From Whitmania pigra (taxonomy: Eukaryota; Annelida; Clitellata; Hirudinida; Haemopidae): a DNA stretch of 64,000 nucleotides. A model generated the notes under the pieces. It worked only from the letters and a program-made list of their open reading frames with translations. It was not told the origin of the DNA and did no database searches. Location of the stretch: contig JAJTWR010000263.1 in assembly GCA_021613335.1 (NCBI GenBank), positions 974,001 to 1,038,000 on the forward strand. The letters are read 5' to 3'. The translations under genes were made by a program, and so were the position numbers. Within the stretch, counting starts at the first letter, position 1, and every line of letters starts with the position of its first letter. Shown here piece by piece: positions 44,804-56,600 of the stretch.

Positions 44804-47800
44804 ATGAAACTCAAAGCAAAGTAAGAAAGCATTTATTATCTATTTTGTTCATTTCCTAAACAAGCGCTGATGTCATTATTTCACCTCGTGTGTAGTTTCT
44901 CGCCTGTGGACAAATTGAAGACATTTTATACCAATGGAGATATTCTGGTAGGCTATTGACATAATTTTTTGTTTCTGTTGTTATGAGAAATAACAACTTT
45001 CCTGTTAACATCTACTTTCTATTCTCTTATATATGTTTACAAAAACAGTATAGTATAGAGACAATAATAACCTACAAATGAAAAGCAATGCTCATAGAGA
45101 AACCATCAATTTTTTTACAACATGGATGCCAATTAATGTAACAAGGACATAATTTATTTATCATTAAAAAACCTTTAATGGAGCATCAGCTTTTTTATGT
45201 TCCTGGATGCTTATTTTTTGTTCTCATTAGGGTGCAGATGATGGAAAGTACCTCTTATGTGGATGTTCTTCAGAAATCAACCTTCTGGAATGGAAAAACG
45301 GGACTGTGGTGCATTCTTTCAAAAACGTGAGAATTTGTTTTGATTAAAACTTATTGATTCACTAAAGCATCAGGGTTTGTGTTGTTCTTATCTTATCTTA
45401 ATCATTTATTTTGATTGGTCTTTAAATAAATTATGAAATGATATGTAAATGTTTAATTTGTTTTAAGAAATATAATGATTATTAAAATACATATTTACAG
45501 GTTGATGATGCTTTCATCACTTGCTTCATTTTGAGTCCAAATGGAAAGGTAACAAACCCTCAATCATGACATTGTAATGCATAATGTTGACATTTAAACT
45601 CCTTATTTCCAGATCTTCATAACAGCAAATCAGAAATCAAAGCTGAGGCAGTGGGATTTTGAAGAAAAAACAGTCAAAAGGACGTGGAGTGTGAGTTGTT
45701 TAGTCATCAATTATTGGTGTTAATAATCGGAACTTTAGGCAGTCAGTGTCAGCATTTTAAATTCAGTCGAACCACGATTGTCCGGTTCTCTGCATGGACT
45801 TTGATTCCACTTCAACCCTCCTGTGCACTGGGTCAGCCGATGGATCTGCAAGGGTTTGGGATCTCGACGGAAAGTGTTGCACCAATCTTTTTAGGGGTCA
45901 CTCAGGACTTGTCAGGTAATAATTAGTTGAAATGTTGACTAACATGTCAAGCAGTCTAAATAGTTAACATAATAACAAGATAAGTGGTATGAAAATTGTG
46001 TAAAGATGGTTGGAATGCATGTAGGTTTTGCACTGATGTTTGCAATATATGATGTTTTAACTTATATGTCTTAACAGGCTGGTTAAGTTCAACCCAAAGA
46101 ATTCCTACGAGTTGTTGACGACTTGTGAAAGCTACAAAATCAAGTTGTGGAATCTGCAGACGAGCGAACTCGTCGTAACATTTCAAGGACACTTCAGTGC
46201 TGTGACATCCCTGCACTTCTCAGGAGACAACAACTTCTTGTACAGGTGATGATGATAATGATGCTGCTTGCTAGTAATTATGTTTAAAATTATGCTCTAT
46301 ATTTTTTAACATTTAATAACATTAGAATTTTTGTCTGAAATGATGACTGAAATTGTGCTTCAGCTCGAGCAGGGATAAAGTGGTGATTGTGTGGGGTTTG
46401 AAGGATCATTCAAAGAGGGTCATCCCCATTTATGAGGTAAGATTCCTGAATTTTTTGTGTGGCTGTATTTTGGAATTTATTTTTAATTATAATCAATTAA
46501 TAAACCAGGAACCATAAACCTATCAAAAATGTCAGCCTATTATGATTGGTCATCAGGAATTTAAAATGTTTTTCAGTGCATTGAATCAATGGAGGTGTTA
46601 CACGGTTCATCGGACACCATTCAACTCTTTTCGTGCTTTCAAAAACAAGATGAAGATCACCTCATCGTGTCAGGACCTAGCGGTGAGTATCCATCGTCGC
46701 ACATGATTTTGTTGATGACTTACCTATCTGATGATGATGTGCAGGAAAGATATCCATTTGGAATGTTGCAAGCGGTCAATGCGTTGCGAAGAATGAAAGT
46801 TTTTACGAAGAAGTGGCTGCCGATTCAGAAAATGGTTCCAATTCCGATAGCGGTTTGACTCAAGTTTTTATGCTTCAGTCACATTTGATTGGAGTTACTG
46901 CAGACCAAACTATCATTTTCTACAAGCCTGAAGACCTATCAATCAATTATCAGGTTAGTTTTGTTAATATTGCAGACACTGACGTGCATGCACTAAGTAT
47001 TTTTTTTATTAACTATTTACCTTTAAAAATACAGCTTGTTGGTAACAATGGTTCCATATTGGACCTGAAATTTGTTGGAGACAACCATCTTGCCATGGCA
47101 ACCAATACCAATCAGTTGAAAATGTTCAACGCCACCACGAAATCGTATGTGCTTGCAAAGGGACACACGGATACCATCATGTGTGTCGATGTGTGCGAGA
47201 TGAAGGGAACATTTTATATCGCCACTGGTTCAAAGGTCAGTGTTCTTTTTGATGATTGAGTAACTAACGTTTACACAGTAACTTAGCATTAATAATAATC
47301 AACATACTAAGTTAACATTGATGTTAATTAGCATTAATTAGTTAAATTATCAATTAGGACAACAAAGTCATGATGTGGTCGTTCGACGAATCTTCCTCGA
47401 CCTTAAAACACCTCTCAGGAGGAGAAGCTCACCTGCATACCGTCACTGGCGTCTGCATTGCTAACATCTCGAGCAACAACGACAAGTCAGTCGATTTAAT
47501 TATTAAAATTTATCATGCTCATTAATTTATTCATATTTTTTTATAGAAAAATGATTTTGGTGTTATCTTGCTCCAACGACAAAACGCTGAAGATTTGGAA
47601 TTATTTCCCTGAAGATCAAACTCTGAAAGTCCTCATGACAACCGAAGCTCACGACAACGAGATCAATTTCGTCACAATTTCACCTAATTACGAATTTATT
47701 GCAACTGCTTCGAAAGACAAAACAGCAAAGGTCGGAAGGGATTTATTGATTTTGTGAATTTAAGGAGGTTTTGTTTAATTGGTTGTTAATCCTTGTTTTT

Positions 47801-49669
47801 GTTGTTTGTTTTGCATTCAGTTGTGGAGCAGATCAGATTTGAGGCATCTTGGCACTTTCAAGGGACACAAGAGGGGAGTGTGGGCAGCCCAGTTCTCACC
47901 CACGGACAAAATTTTGGCGACCGCGTCAAACGACTTAACCATCATGCTTTGGGATATTGCATCTTTTTCATGCCTTAAGGTTGCACTCCATTTGCTTTTT
48001 AAATCTAAATTTTTGGTTTTTGAGAAACTATATTTAAAAGAAAAATGCACATTTTAAAATTACATGCTGAAATTGAATAATTTTCTTGTTAGACATTCCA
48101 AGGACACGAAAGTAGTGTTTTAAGAGTTAATTTCCTGAGCAGCGGAATGCAGCTGTTGTCGTGGTTTGTTTGAATTCAACATGTCACATTCAAAACATCT
48201 TCTAATTTATTATTTTTTAAATGCAAATCATTTAAACCATCAGCGGTTCAGACGGACTGATGAAGTTGTGGACGATAAAAACGAATGAATGCTTAAAAAC
48301 GTTCGATGCTCACGATGAAAAGATCTGGGTGGTAGCGACTGATTCGAGTGGTGATATGGTGGTCACAGGAGCTGATGATGGCTCCTTCACTTACTGGAAG
48401 GTACCTCATCATCATCGGATGTTTATCTATTAATTATAAAGGTTTTAGTTCATTAAATGTGATTTTCTCATGTGTTCCTCTCATTAAATCATCCAAGGAT
48501 ATTACTGAAGAAGAAAAACAGGAAGCCTTTGCCAAGAAGCAGGAATTTACACTGAAGTGAGTATTATTACTTTAATTATTTATTATTATGTCATTGTTAT
48601 ATGTTATCACGTTAAAATTACATATTATTTATTTTTCAAGCAAACATTATATATATATATATAAATGACATATATCTTTATATATATATTTATATATATT
48701 TTTATGTACTTTAAAACTCAAAATTTATTCTTAACTTTTCTCTCAGGGAGCAAGAACTGATGAACCTACTTCACGCAAAACAGTTTGGTCAGGCATTGGA
48801 ACTTGCAATCACACTCAACCAACCCAAGAGGACCCTCAGCATCCTCAAGGGTAGGTTTTGAAAGATTTGTGATTGATTTCAATCACATGTCATCATGTGC
48901 CTTTTTTTTTGTATTTTGACAGAACTCCTGAAGCAACGAGTTGACGTTTCAAAACAATTGTCGTCTCTCAGCGACACTCTGCTTGGTAAGTACATAAGTC
49001 ATACTTAAAGATACGTGTCGAATGGTCTCAGTTCATTAACAACAGTTTTCGAATGCATTTACCATACTGTTAATTTTCAACTCCGTTGTCTTTCAGATGT
49101 CCTCCTTGGATACTCTGTTACTTGGAACCAAAACTCAAAAACATGCATGGTGGCACAGTTGATATTGAACCACCTACTGATGACGAAGCACTACTCTGAT
49201 ATTTTGAAATTCAAAAATGTCACGAAAGTTGTCGAAGGAATGATTCCTTACACAGGTTGAGTTTTTCATCTCATCCATAAACACGAGTTAACAACTTAAT
49301 TGTTTATAACATTTTTTATTATTACTTATTACACCTCCAGGGAATATAGAAATATTAATTTATTAATATTTAAACCAATCACTCGTAATAACCTAATTAA
49401 ATTGCAGAGCGCCATTTTTCAAGAATAAAACAACAATTGTGCAAGGCATCATTCGCTGAGTGCCTCCTGCTAAGCAGAGGTTTCTCTGCAAATACAAACT
49501 TTTCTCTTCCGAACAAGTTCGTTTAATTTATTTTCTGGAAAATGTTTTAAGATCTTCAAATGTCTCCAAGTGACGCTATTCAATGTTTATCTTTCTCCCC
49601 AGATGTCAGCCCGAAGTAATGGCAACTTGTGCGAACGACAGTGATGATTCCGACATGGATATGAACTGA
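44804..49669 (+). CDS. TBL3: Transducin beta-like 3 (U3 snoRNP WD40 protein, yeast Utp13 orthologue)
   Basis: Nucleolar WD40 protein of the UTP-B subcomplex, needed for 18S rRNA processing. Twenty-two phase-consistent exons: 44804-44820, 44896-44947, 45231-45326, 45501-45548, 45613-45690, 45767-45915, 46078-46245, 46364-46436, 46577-46682, 46745-46953, 47035-47235, 47358-47485, 47547-47730, 47821-47979, 48093-48163, 48244-48400, 48498-48556, 48747-48850, 48923-48985, 49097-49255, 49408-49516, 49603-49669. WD blades are evident (GSADGSARVWDLDG, SSRDKVVIVWGL, TASKDKTAKLWSRSDLR, TASNDLTIMLWDIASFSCLK, SGSDGL-like CGSDGLMKLWTIKTNECLKT). The C-terminal Utp13 domain follows (ELMNLLHAKQFGQALELAI, SVTWNQNSKTCMVAQLILN, MIPYTERHFSRIKQQL). 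It ends in an acidic tail (DSDDSDMDMN). The order matches human TBL3 throughout. The ATG exon is only 17 nt, so the first few residues are less certain. Confidence 0.95.
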
Positions 49670-49945
49670 ATCATTTTACCAATAACCGATCATTCAACAG
49701 CAGATAATTAAATATCTTTTTAATTAGTTTCTGACTTTTAATTACGCCTCGACAACAAAATCGTTACGGTTTTAAGAATCGGAATTTTCTGAAAATATGG
49801 GAATATCGAAGAGCTGAACGAAAAGTATAACGAATGTTTCTGACGGTACACGGAGCACGGACACATCACTTGCACTGTAAAACTTGGCGATAAACGATTT
49901 CACGAACCTACCTTTGAATGTAAAAAACGAAACAGTGACCCGCTG

Positions 49946-52900
49946 TCATTTCTTGACCCTCTCTGGTTTTAATTTCGAGAACAGCTTCCCCAGCGACAAC
50001 CGACACGACATGCGCTTCCTGCAAAGTCTCCCAGCGTCAGACGGTGAGTGTTGAGTATCCTCGTTCAGTGCCTTCATGTCGTGAAGCATGGCCAGCTTCT
50101 TCTGCGGCTTCCCTTTCGACTCTCTGACCTCTTGAACCCGTTGATCTCCAAGTGGGACTTGTTCTATAATTTGGAGCGGAATCGGATCTCCACGCAGGGC
50201 GACCTCGTTTCGTGTCGTTCTGACTGATGTTAAAGGTTCCCTGTTGCATGCTGCTTTGTCATCGAGCGAGTGGCTTTTCTTTTTGAACTCAACGAGCTGA
50301 TGACGTTTCTTGGCCAAGGTCACGTGACGGTGGTGTTCTTGCGGCGCAGCCTGAGGCCCCCCGTAAGCGCCGTGATGATAATGATGATGATGATGATGCT
50401 GTTCACTTTCGTAGGAGAAGCTCTTCTGTTGCGCGTAAGATTTTCTTTTGACACCGTCTCCAAAGTGAGGCTGTTGCTGGAGTACGAAGTTGAGCTTTTT
50501 CTCTTCAATCCAGGATCGGTTTCTCTCCATCAACCTCTCGAACCTCTCGTAAGCAGCTGCAGCATCAACCTCGGGTAGCTTCCTCCTCCACGTAACAATT
50601 CCGTCCGACACGAGCCTCCCTTCTTCGGTCTTCGTCGAAGCGTGAGTATTTGATCTCGAAACCTTCTTAGCAGATCCCTCTTGATCTTGAATCTTTGTCT
50701 TAGCGAGAAGATGAAATTTATTTTCCCCCGAGACCTCTTCTCTGGATGGTGACACGTCTTTACAACGTCTGAAAGGTTTCGGTGCGGAATCCCCAATTTG
50801 AGTTCCACTTTCTGTTATACTCACCGTCGCAGCCATCACTTTCTTCGTGTCTCCCGGTTGCGTCGGTTCTGCTGGAGGTACCGGAGGTTCAGGAGCGTCT
50901 TTACTCGAACCTGACGAGTCCTTCTCCATGATGGGCTCCACTCCGATGTCACTCTTTGCCAGTTGACGAAGCAACCTCGGATAACCCATGAGCGTCCTGA
51001 GCTCCTTGCCTTGAGTCAAAATCTGCTTAACGTCTGACTTAGTGTAAGCTATCTCACAAGACTGTGATTTCTGATTTAGAAACTGATTTCTTCTGCTGGC
51101 CGGTGATTGGTGCTTCTCGACACGAACGGAATAAGGCGACGCGGGAATTTCAATTTCAAACTGCTGCAGTTCGTGCCTCGTCAAGTAATCCCTCCTGCTG
51201 TAACTAGGAGAAGCGGTGAGGAATTGGTCACTCATTGAAGGCCGTTTGATGGCCAGCATGTTTCTGCTGTTCGTCTCGCATGACTGGCTACGTTGGGAGC
51301 AGTAGTGGTGTCTTCTAGTATCCAATGCGATACGAGGAGGGGTTGTTTCTACGGTTGAGCTGACAAAAATTTCCACTGGAGTTTCCTTGGATCGAGGTGG
51401 GTTTTGGAATTTTTTCGAAAACGATTTCAGAGTTTGAAGGTCAATTCTCGTCTGCATCGATGAATTCCCTACGTCGAGGGAAAACATTTGGTTGCCAGGG
51501 AACAGCTTGCCTCGCGCAGCAGGTGTCCGGTAAGAGCTGCCAACAATTGGCTCTGATTTTTTACGGCACTCGATCGTTTGCTTCGGATGGAGACTTGGAA
51601 TGTCGTAAGAAAAACTTTTCTGCTGCGAAAACGTGCATCTTTTTTCCATTCCCGAGGCTTTGCCAGTCCACTGATGAGGAGAGAGGTGCGTACCTGATCC
51701 TGCCAACATTTCTGACCTCCGAACCTCGGGACTTTTGTTTTTCATTCTCAGGTGCTTGATCTCTTCACTACCAGCGCGAATCCTCTCGCTGGTTTGCTTC
51801 GACAGGAACTCAGATCCTTTGAATGATTTCCTTTCCATGGTTCTGGATGACTGATTGTACGTGTAAAACAGGTGGCTGGGACTGGACCCAAGCAGCTCGT
51901 GAGGTTCCGCATCATCTCCTTTGCGCTTGACTGATTTCTCGTGAATGGCTTTGAAGCTGTTGTTTTTGCTGGACCTCCAAGAAGACGTGGAATGAATTCC
52001 TGTGCTCTCCTTGGAGTCATCGAAGCTCGAATCCAGTGAATGACTTTTGGGTTGGTCTTGCATCCAGGCACGATTCCTGGAGCTGGTGATTGGCGAGAGG
52101 TGAACTACGCTGGGTTTGGAGGAGACGTTCAGATAATTCTTCCTATCTGCGAGGCCACTTTCACGAAGGCATTGGTTGGATGATTTTGTTCTCGGATGGG
52201 CGCCTCCACCTTCAGGAAGATAAACATTTTGCTGCTGTATCTTTTGCAAACCTGAAGTGGGCGCGAGGCTGTTGAGTGCAGGTGTGTCACCTGTCCGGTC
52301 CGCTTCGTAAGATTCGTACGAAGATCCGCTGTCCATCTGGAAAAATGCCGGGAGTTTGAATTTGTTTTTGTGCTGAGCTTCTCTAGACGGCGGTTTGTTT
52401 CTTTTTGGAGATGGAACGATGATGAGAACCCGACTGCTGTCTTCCACTGGACTCCACATTCCACTGCGCCAAGAGAAATCAGACGATTTACTGCGCTGCT
52501 TGTGCTTCAACCAGTTTTGGCGCCTCTGTTCGATGCTCGGCGCTCCGTCTACGTAGCGTGTTTTCTTTAGCTCTACTGAAAAGAGAAAGGCATGAAATGT
52601 CCTTCGCTTACTTTCAAAATTTCTTCTCCATCCATCATTCCGCAAAGCATGTACTTTTAAATTTATCATGACGAGCTTCAATGAAATGCTCATCAGTCGA
52701 GAAGAAACGTCGTTGAAGAAAAGAAACATCATTAAACCCTTTCTTCAGTCATAGACATGTGCACGGATTAATTAATAAAATAACAAGACAACGGTAACAA
52801 CAAATATAAACAACAACAATACCAACATGCAACAACAACAACAACAATAGCAACATGCAACATTTTCCATGCAAAAAGGACTCCCGCGAGAATATTACTT

Positions 52901-53588
52901 TCCAAAGAACTTCCTCTCTTTACGAACCAATCTCCCCAAAACGCTCCAGAGGGCGCTTAAAAGGCGGCCATATTTAAACGTGATTTTAATTGCCATTCAA
53001 ACCTAAGCGTCTCGGCTTCTCCTTGTGACGCGGAGAATTCCTCAGAAAGTCATCGTCGTCATCGTAGTTGATGTCATCGTGATGAATGTCATCGTCGTTG
53101 TCTTCCTCGTCAAACCAGCCAGCGTCTGTCTCGGTTGGGGAGATGTCTCCACAAGAATGACTACGCTGTTGCATGAACGAGACTCTCTTCATATCCGATG
53201 CACCTGCACAAAATGGATCAGGATGCAATTTGTTTTCCAGTCGATTTAAAATTTATTATTTTAAAATTTATTATATTTTTTCATTTAATTAGTTTTTTTT
53301 TAATTTATCATAACTTTAATTATGATGTCGTCATTTTCGAGTGACGCAGAAATGCAAATGTTTTGTTTTACATTCCACAGAGCCGAGAGTAAGTTAATCT
53401 CGATTTTTGGTCCCAGCGACGAACATGGGAAAAGCGCGAGAATTATTATTTTGTTATTGTAATCTCCCGCCTTATGATCTGTCATGCTAGTTGCTGCAAT
53501 TCAAAATATTGGAAACGTTCTGCCGATGATGATGATGATGATGGTGGTGATGACGACGACGACGACGATGATGATGATGAGGATGATG

Positions 53589-53674
<86 letters not shown>

Positions 53675-56600
53675 GATGATGAAGAATATAACAAAGATGG
53701 TCATGGTAATGATGATGATATTTTTGCACTTTCGTGATGGAACAGCTGTGGCAGTGCATTTGCGGTCGCCAAGCAACGCACACGCTTTCATTGCGACAGC
53801 AGACTCCGTTTAAACATTTTGAATAATAATTCATAAATAATAATAATTTAAACATTTCGAATAATAATTCAAGTCTGTGATTAATAATTTAAATATATAA
53901 ATCTTCCTCTGATCAAAGAAATTGTTTCGACCAGCCATTATAATCTTCGAACTTGATCGAGTAAAAATGTATAGCTCCAAATTAAGATTTTATTAGAAAT
54001 ATTTTTTCTTTAATGCAGCATTTGCATCCAGCACGTTTGATATGACTGAGCAACCAAAAGAGCATCCACACATTAGTTTGTTTATTTATTTTATTTTATT
54101 TTTTGTCATTGGATCAGCGATTTCCTGCAACGTAAATTTGTATTTCCGGACGATTATTGAGTTTGTTCTATCGGCGTATCATTGCATCAAAAAGAGCAGC
54201 ATTAAACGTAATGACTGGAACATGGGTAGTAGTGGCTAATTCAGCCATCAATATCATCATCATCATTATTTTTCCATCGCGTGACTCTGATTGGTGAGCT
54301 TTTGTTAAATCTTTCCGATCAAATTTCGTACCCAAAAATCCCCAATTTACAAGCTATTGAGCCGACTTTAATTGCATTAAAAGGGATAATTTATTATCCA
54401 AGATTCTCATCAGGCGTCTCCAACAGAATTGTCCCTGCTGTCAAACAAGCACATCCATCGCCACAGGAAACTCGATGAATAATGCAGCCCTTACTCCTGA
54501 GCTGTGGCAGCTCAAAAACCACTAAAAGTGCCCTCAAACTGAGAAACGAGTTCATATTTTGTCGCCGAAAGTGTTGAAAATATCGAAATCTTCTTGCTGC
54601 ACCCGATGCATGTTGTGTTTTCAATGTTTGTTGTGCTTCATCACGTCTTTGCAGGGACGTCATTTCAGCTTTTTCCAGGAGAGGGGGGGAATAGGGGAGA
54701 AGCCCATTATCCCCAAACAATGTCCCTGTGTGTCTGTCGTGTTTGCTCTGCTCGGTGTGTCTGCAGGGTGCTTCCAAGAAGTGAAGAAATGAATGTTTGG
54801 AAGTGACCAGCTACCAGGTTTGTGGTAAAAAATAAAAGGAATGACTTATTCTTTGTCCGGTAGGAAGGACACTGAATAACTGAGTGATGGAGACAAGGAA
54901 CTCGCTGGAACTCTTGGAACGGAGATAGATCGAAGGTGACTGGATCATTATATTATATTAATAATTATATTATATTGTATTATATTATATTAATAATGAT
55001 ACTATATTTTACATTATGCTACATTGTGTATATTATTGTTTAATGTTATATTGAATTAATATATTATATTAGATAATATTCTATTTTGTAATACATTTCT
55101 ATACGTATGTTATCTTAAGGAAGACGATGAATCAATACATTCTTTAACTTAATTAACTAATAGTTTAAATTATTTATATTTAATTGCAGACATTAAATAG
55201 ATAAATAAATTATTTAACGGTTAGAAGCATTTATTCGATTATTTTCCAATCAATGAATAGCTAATGATCGCGATGAATGTTTTATTTTTATTTATTTTTA
55301 TTTTTTTTTTGCAGCAACTGCGCGGGAATTAAAACAGCGAAAATGCCGGGACTTCTTATTTAGCAAATTCGAGGAGAATTTGAAAAAAAACAACAAAATT
55401 TGAAACACGAAGATGAAAAGCAAAACGCCTCATAAACTAGGAAACATGAATTGTTCCTTGGCGATGGCAATTTATTCAAAGAATTTAATGATTCCCGAAT
55501 AAAATATTTGCCTCCTTCTTTATATTATCGTATTATCATCATCATCATCCATTCCTTAATATACCTCCCCTCAAAAGGTTGAAATGAGGAGAGAAGACAA
55601 AGTAGGGACAAAGTCGGGTCAACCGAAGTCACTCGTTTCACTGTCGTTTGAGCGAATCCCTGCGAGACCAGAGATGCAATTATCAGATGAAGCACTCAAC
55701 AGGTAATCCTCCCCAGTTTTTCTTTTTATTTTTATTTTTTTTTCCGCTGTAACTTTATTGCTGCACTGCTCGGCACGATTTTGGAGTGAAAAGTGAAAGA
55801 TGCAGATGCTACTGACATTTCGTGGCCTCACCTCGATTGAATTATTTAGGAATATTAACGAATTTTAATATTTGAATAATTGATATTAGTGTTTATGAAT
55901 ACGATTCGCCTGTAACGTCGATGTTTATCCAATTATTCAAATATTTTTACAGTTATTTCAATGTAATTGAGTAATAATTCAGAATTAATTCAGTCGATTC
56001 TTAATTACGCACAGAATGGCGGACATTAAAAATAATCCCCAATCGCTAAAAATAATGAGAAATGATATCAAAGAATTACTCCAAATGTGAGTTAAATTAT
56101 AAAATAATCTCCTTGAAATTTGATGTGCCACCTTCGTCATAAAGAATAATGTCCATAAATTGCAATGGCTGTCTCCGTAAACGTGAGTTAAGCATGCTCT
56201 ACGACAATATATAACGAGTGGTTAAAATAACCTAAATCACCACTAATCATGTAATTGATATTTTATTAATAACAGTAATAATTGTAATTAAATCCGGCCA
56301 ATTAAGTAAAATTAGGCGAATTCTTCTTAGAATAAAAACCGAAAATACGAGATGAAAAAAAGTCTCAACCTGTGCAGGTGCTATCCTTCCTACGCGCCCT
56401 GCCCTCCTGTCTGGACTCGGACAACATCATGAAATACATCCTTTAGATTCAGACTTCGGACCTCTAGGATGGCTACTATCTCCAGCGCAACGCCACAAGC
56501 GCTCGATGGCGCTATAATGGCTGAGGTGCGATGAGCCAGCCTCTTCTGCACCACATCGAGTCGAGACCCGTCGCTGAAAACTCCCGCATCTGGTTCTCCG

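Noticed and set aside
52576..52732. The first 52 residues of the long open frame ending at 49946.
   Set aside because: A strong acceptor (tttctcttttcag) at 52576 and phase-matched upstream exon 53203-53003 show this stretch is intron.
53474..53855. Asp-, Met-, His- and Ser-rich frames on both strands.
   Set aside because: Products of a GAT/GGT repeat in an intron of the F-BAR-like gene.
54281..54806. Overlapping frames of 65-127 codons on both strands in a GC-richer patch.
   Set aside because: No splice support, no phase fit with neighbouring exons, and no recognisable motif.
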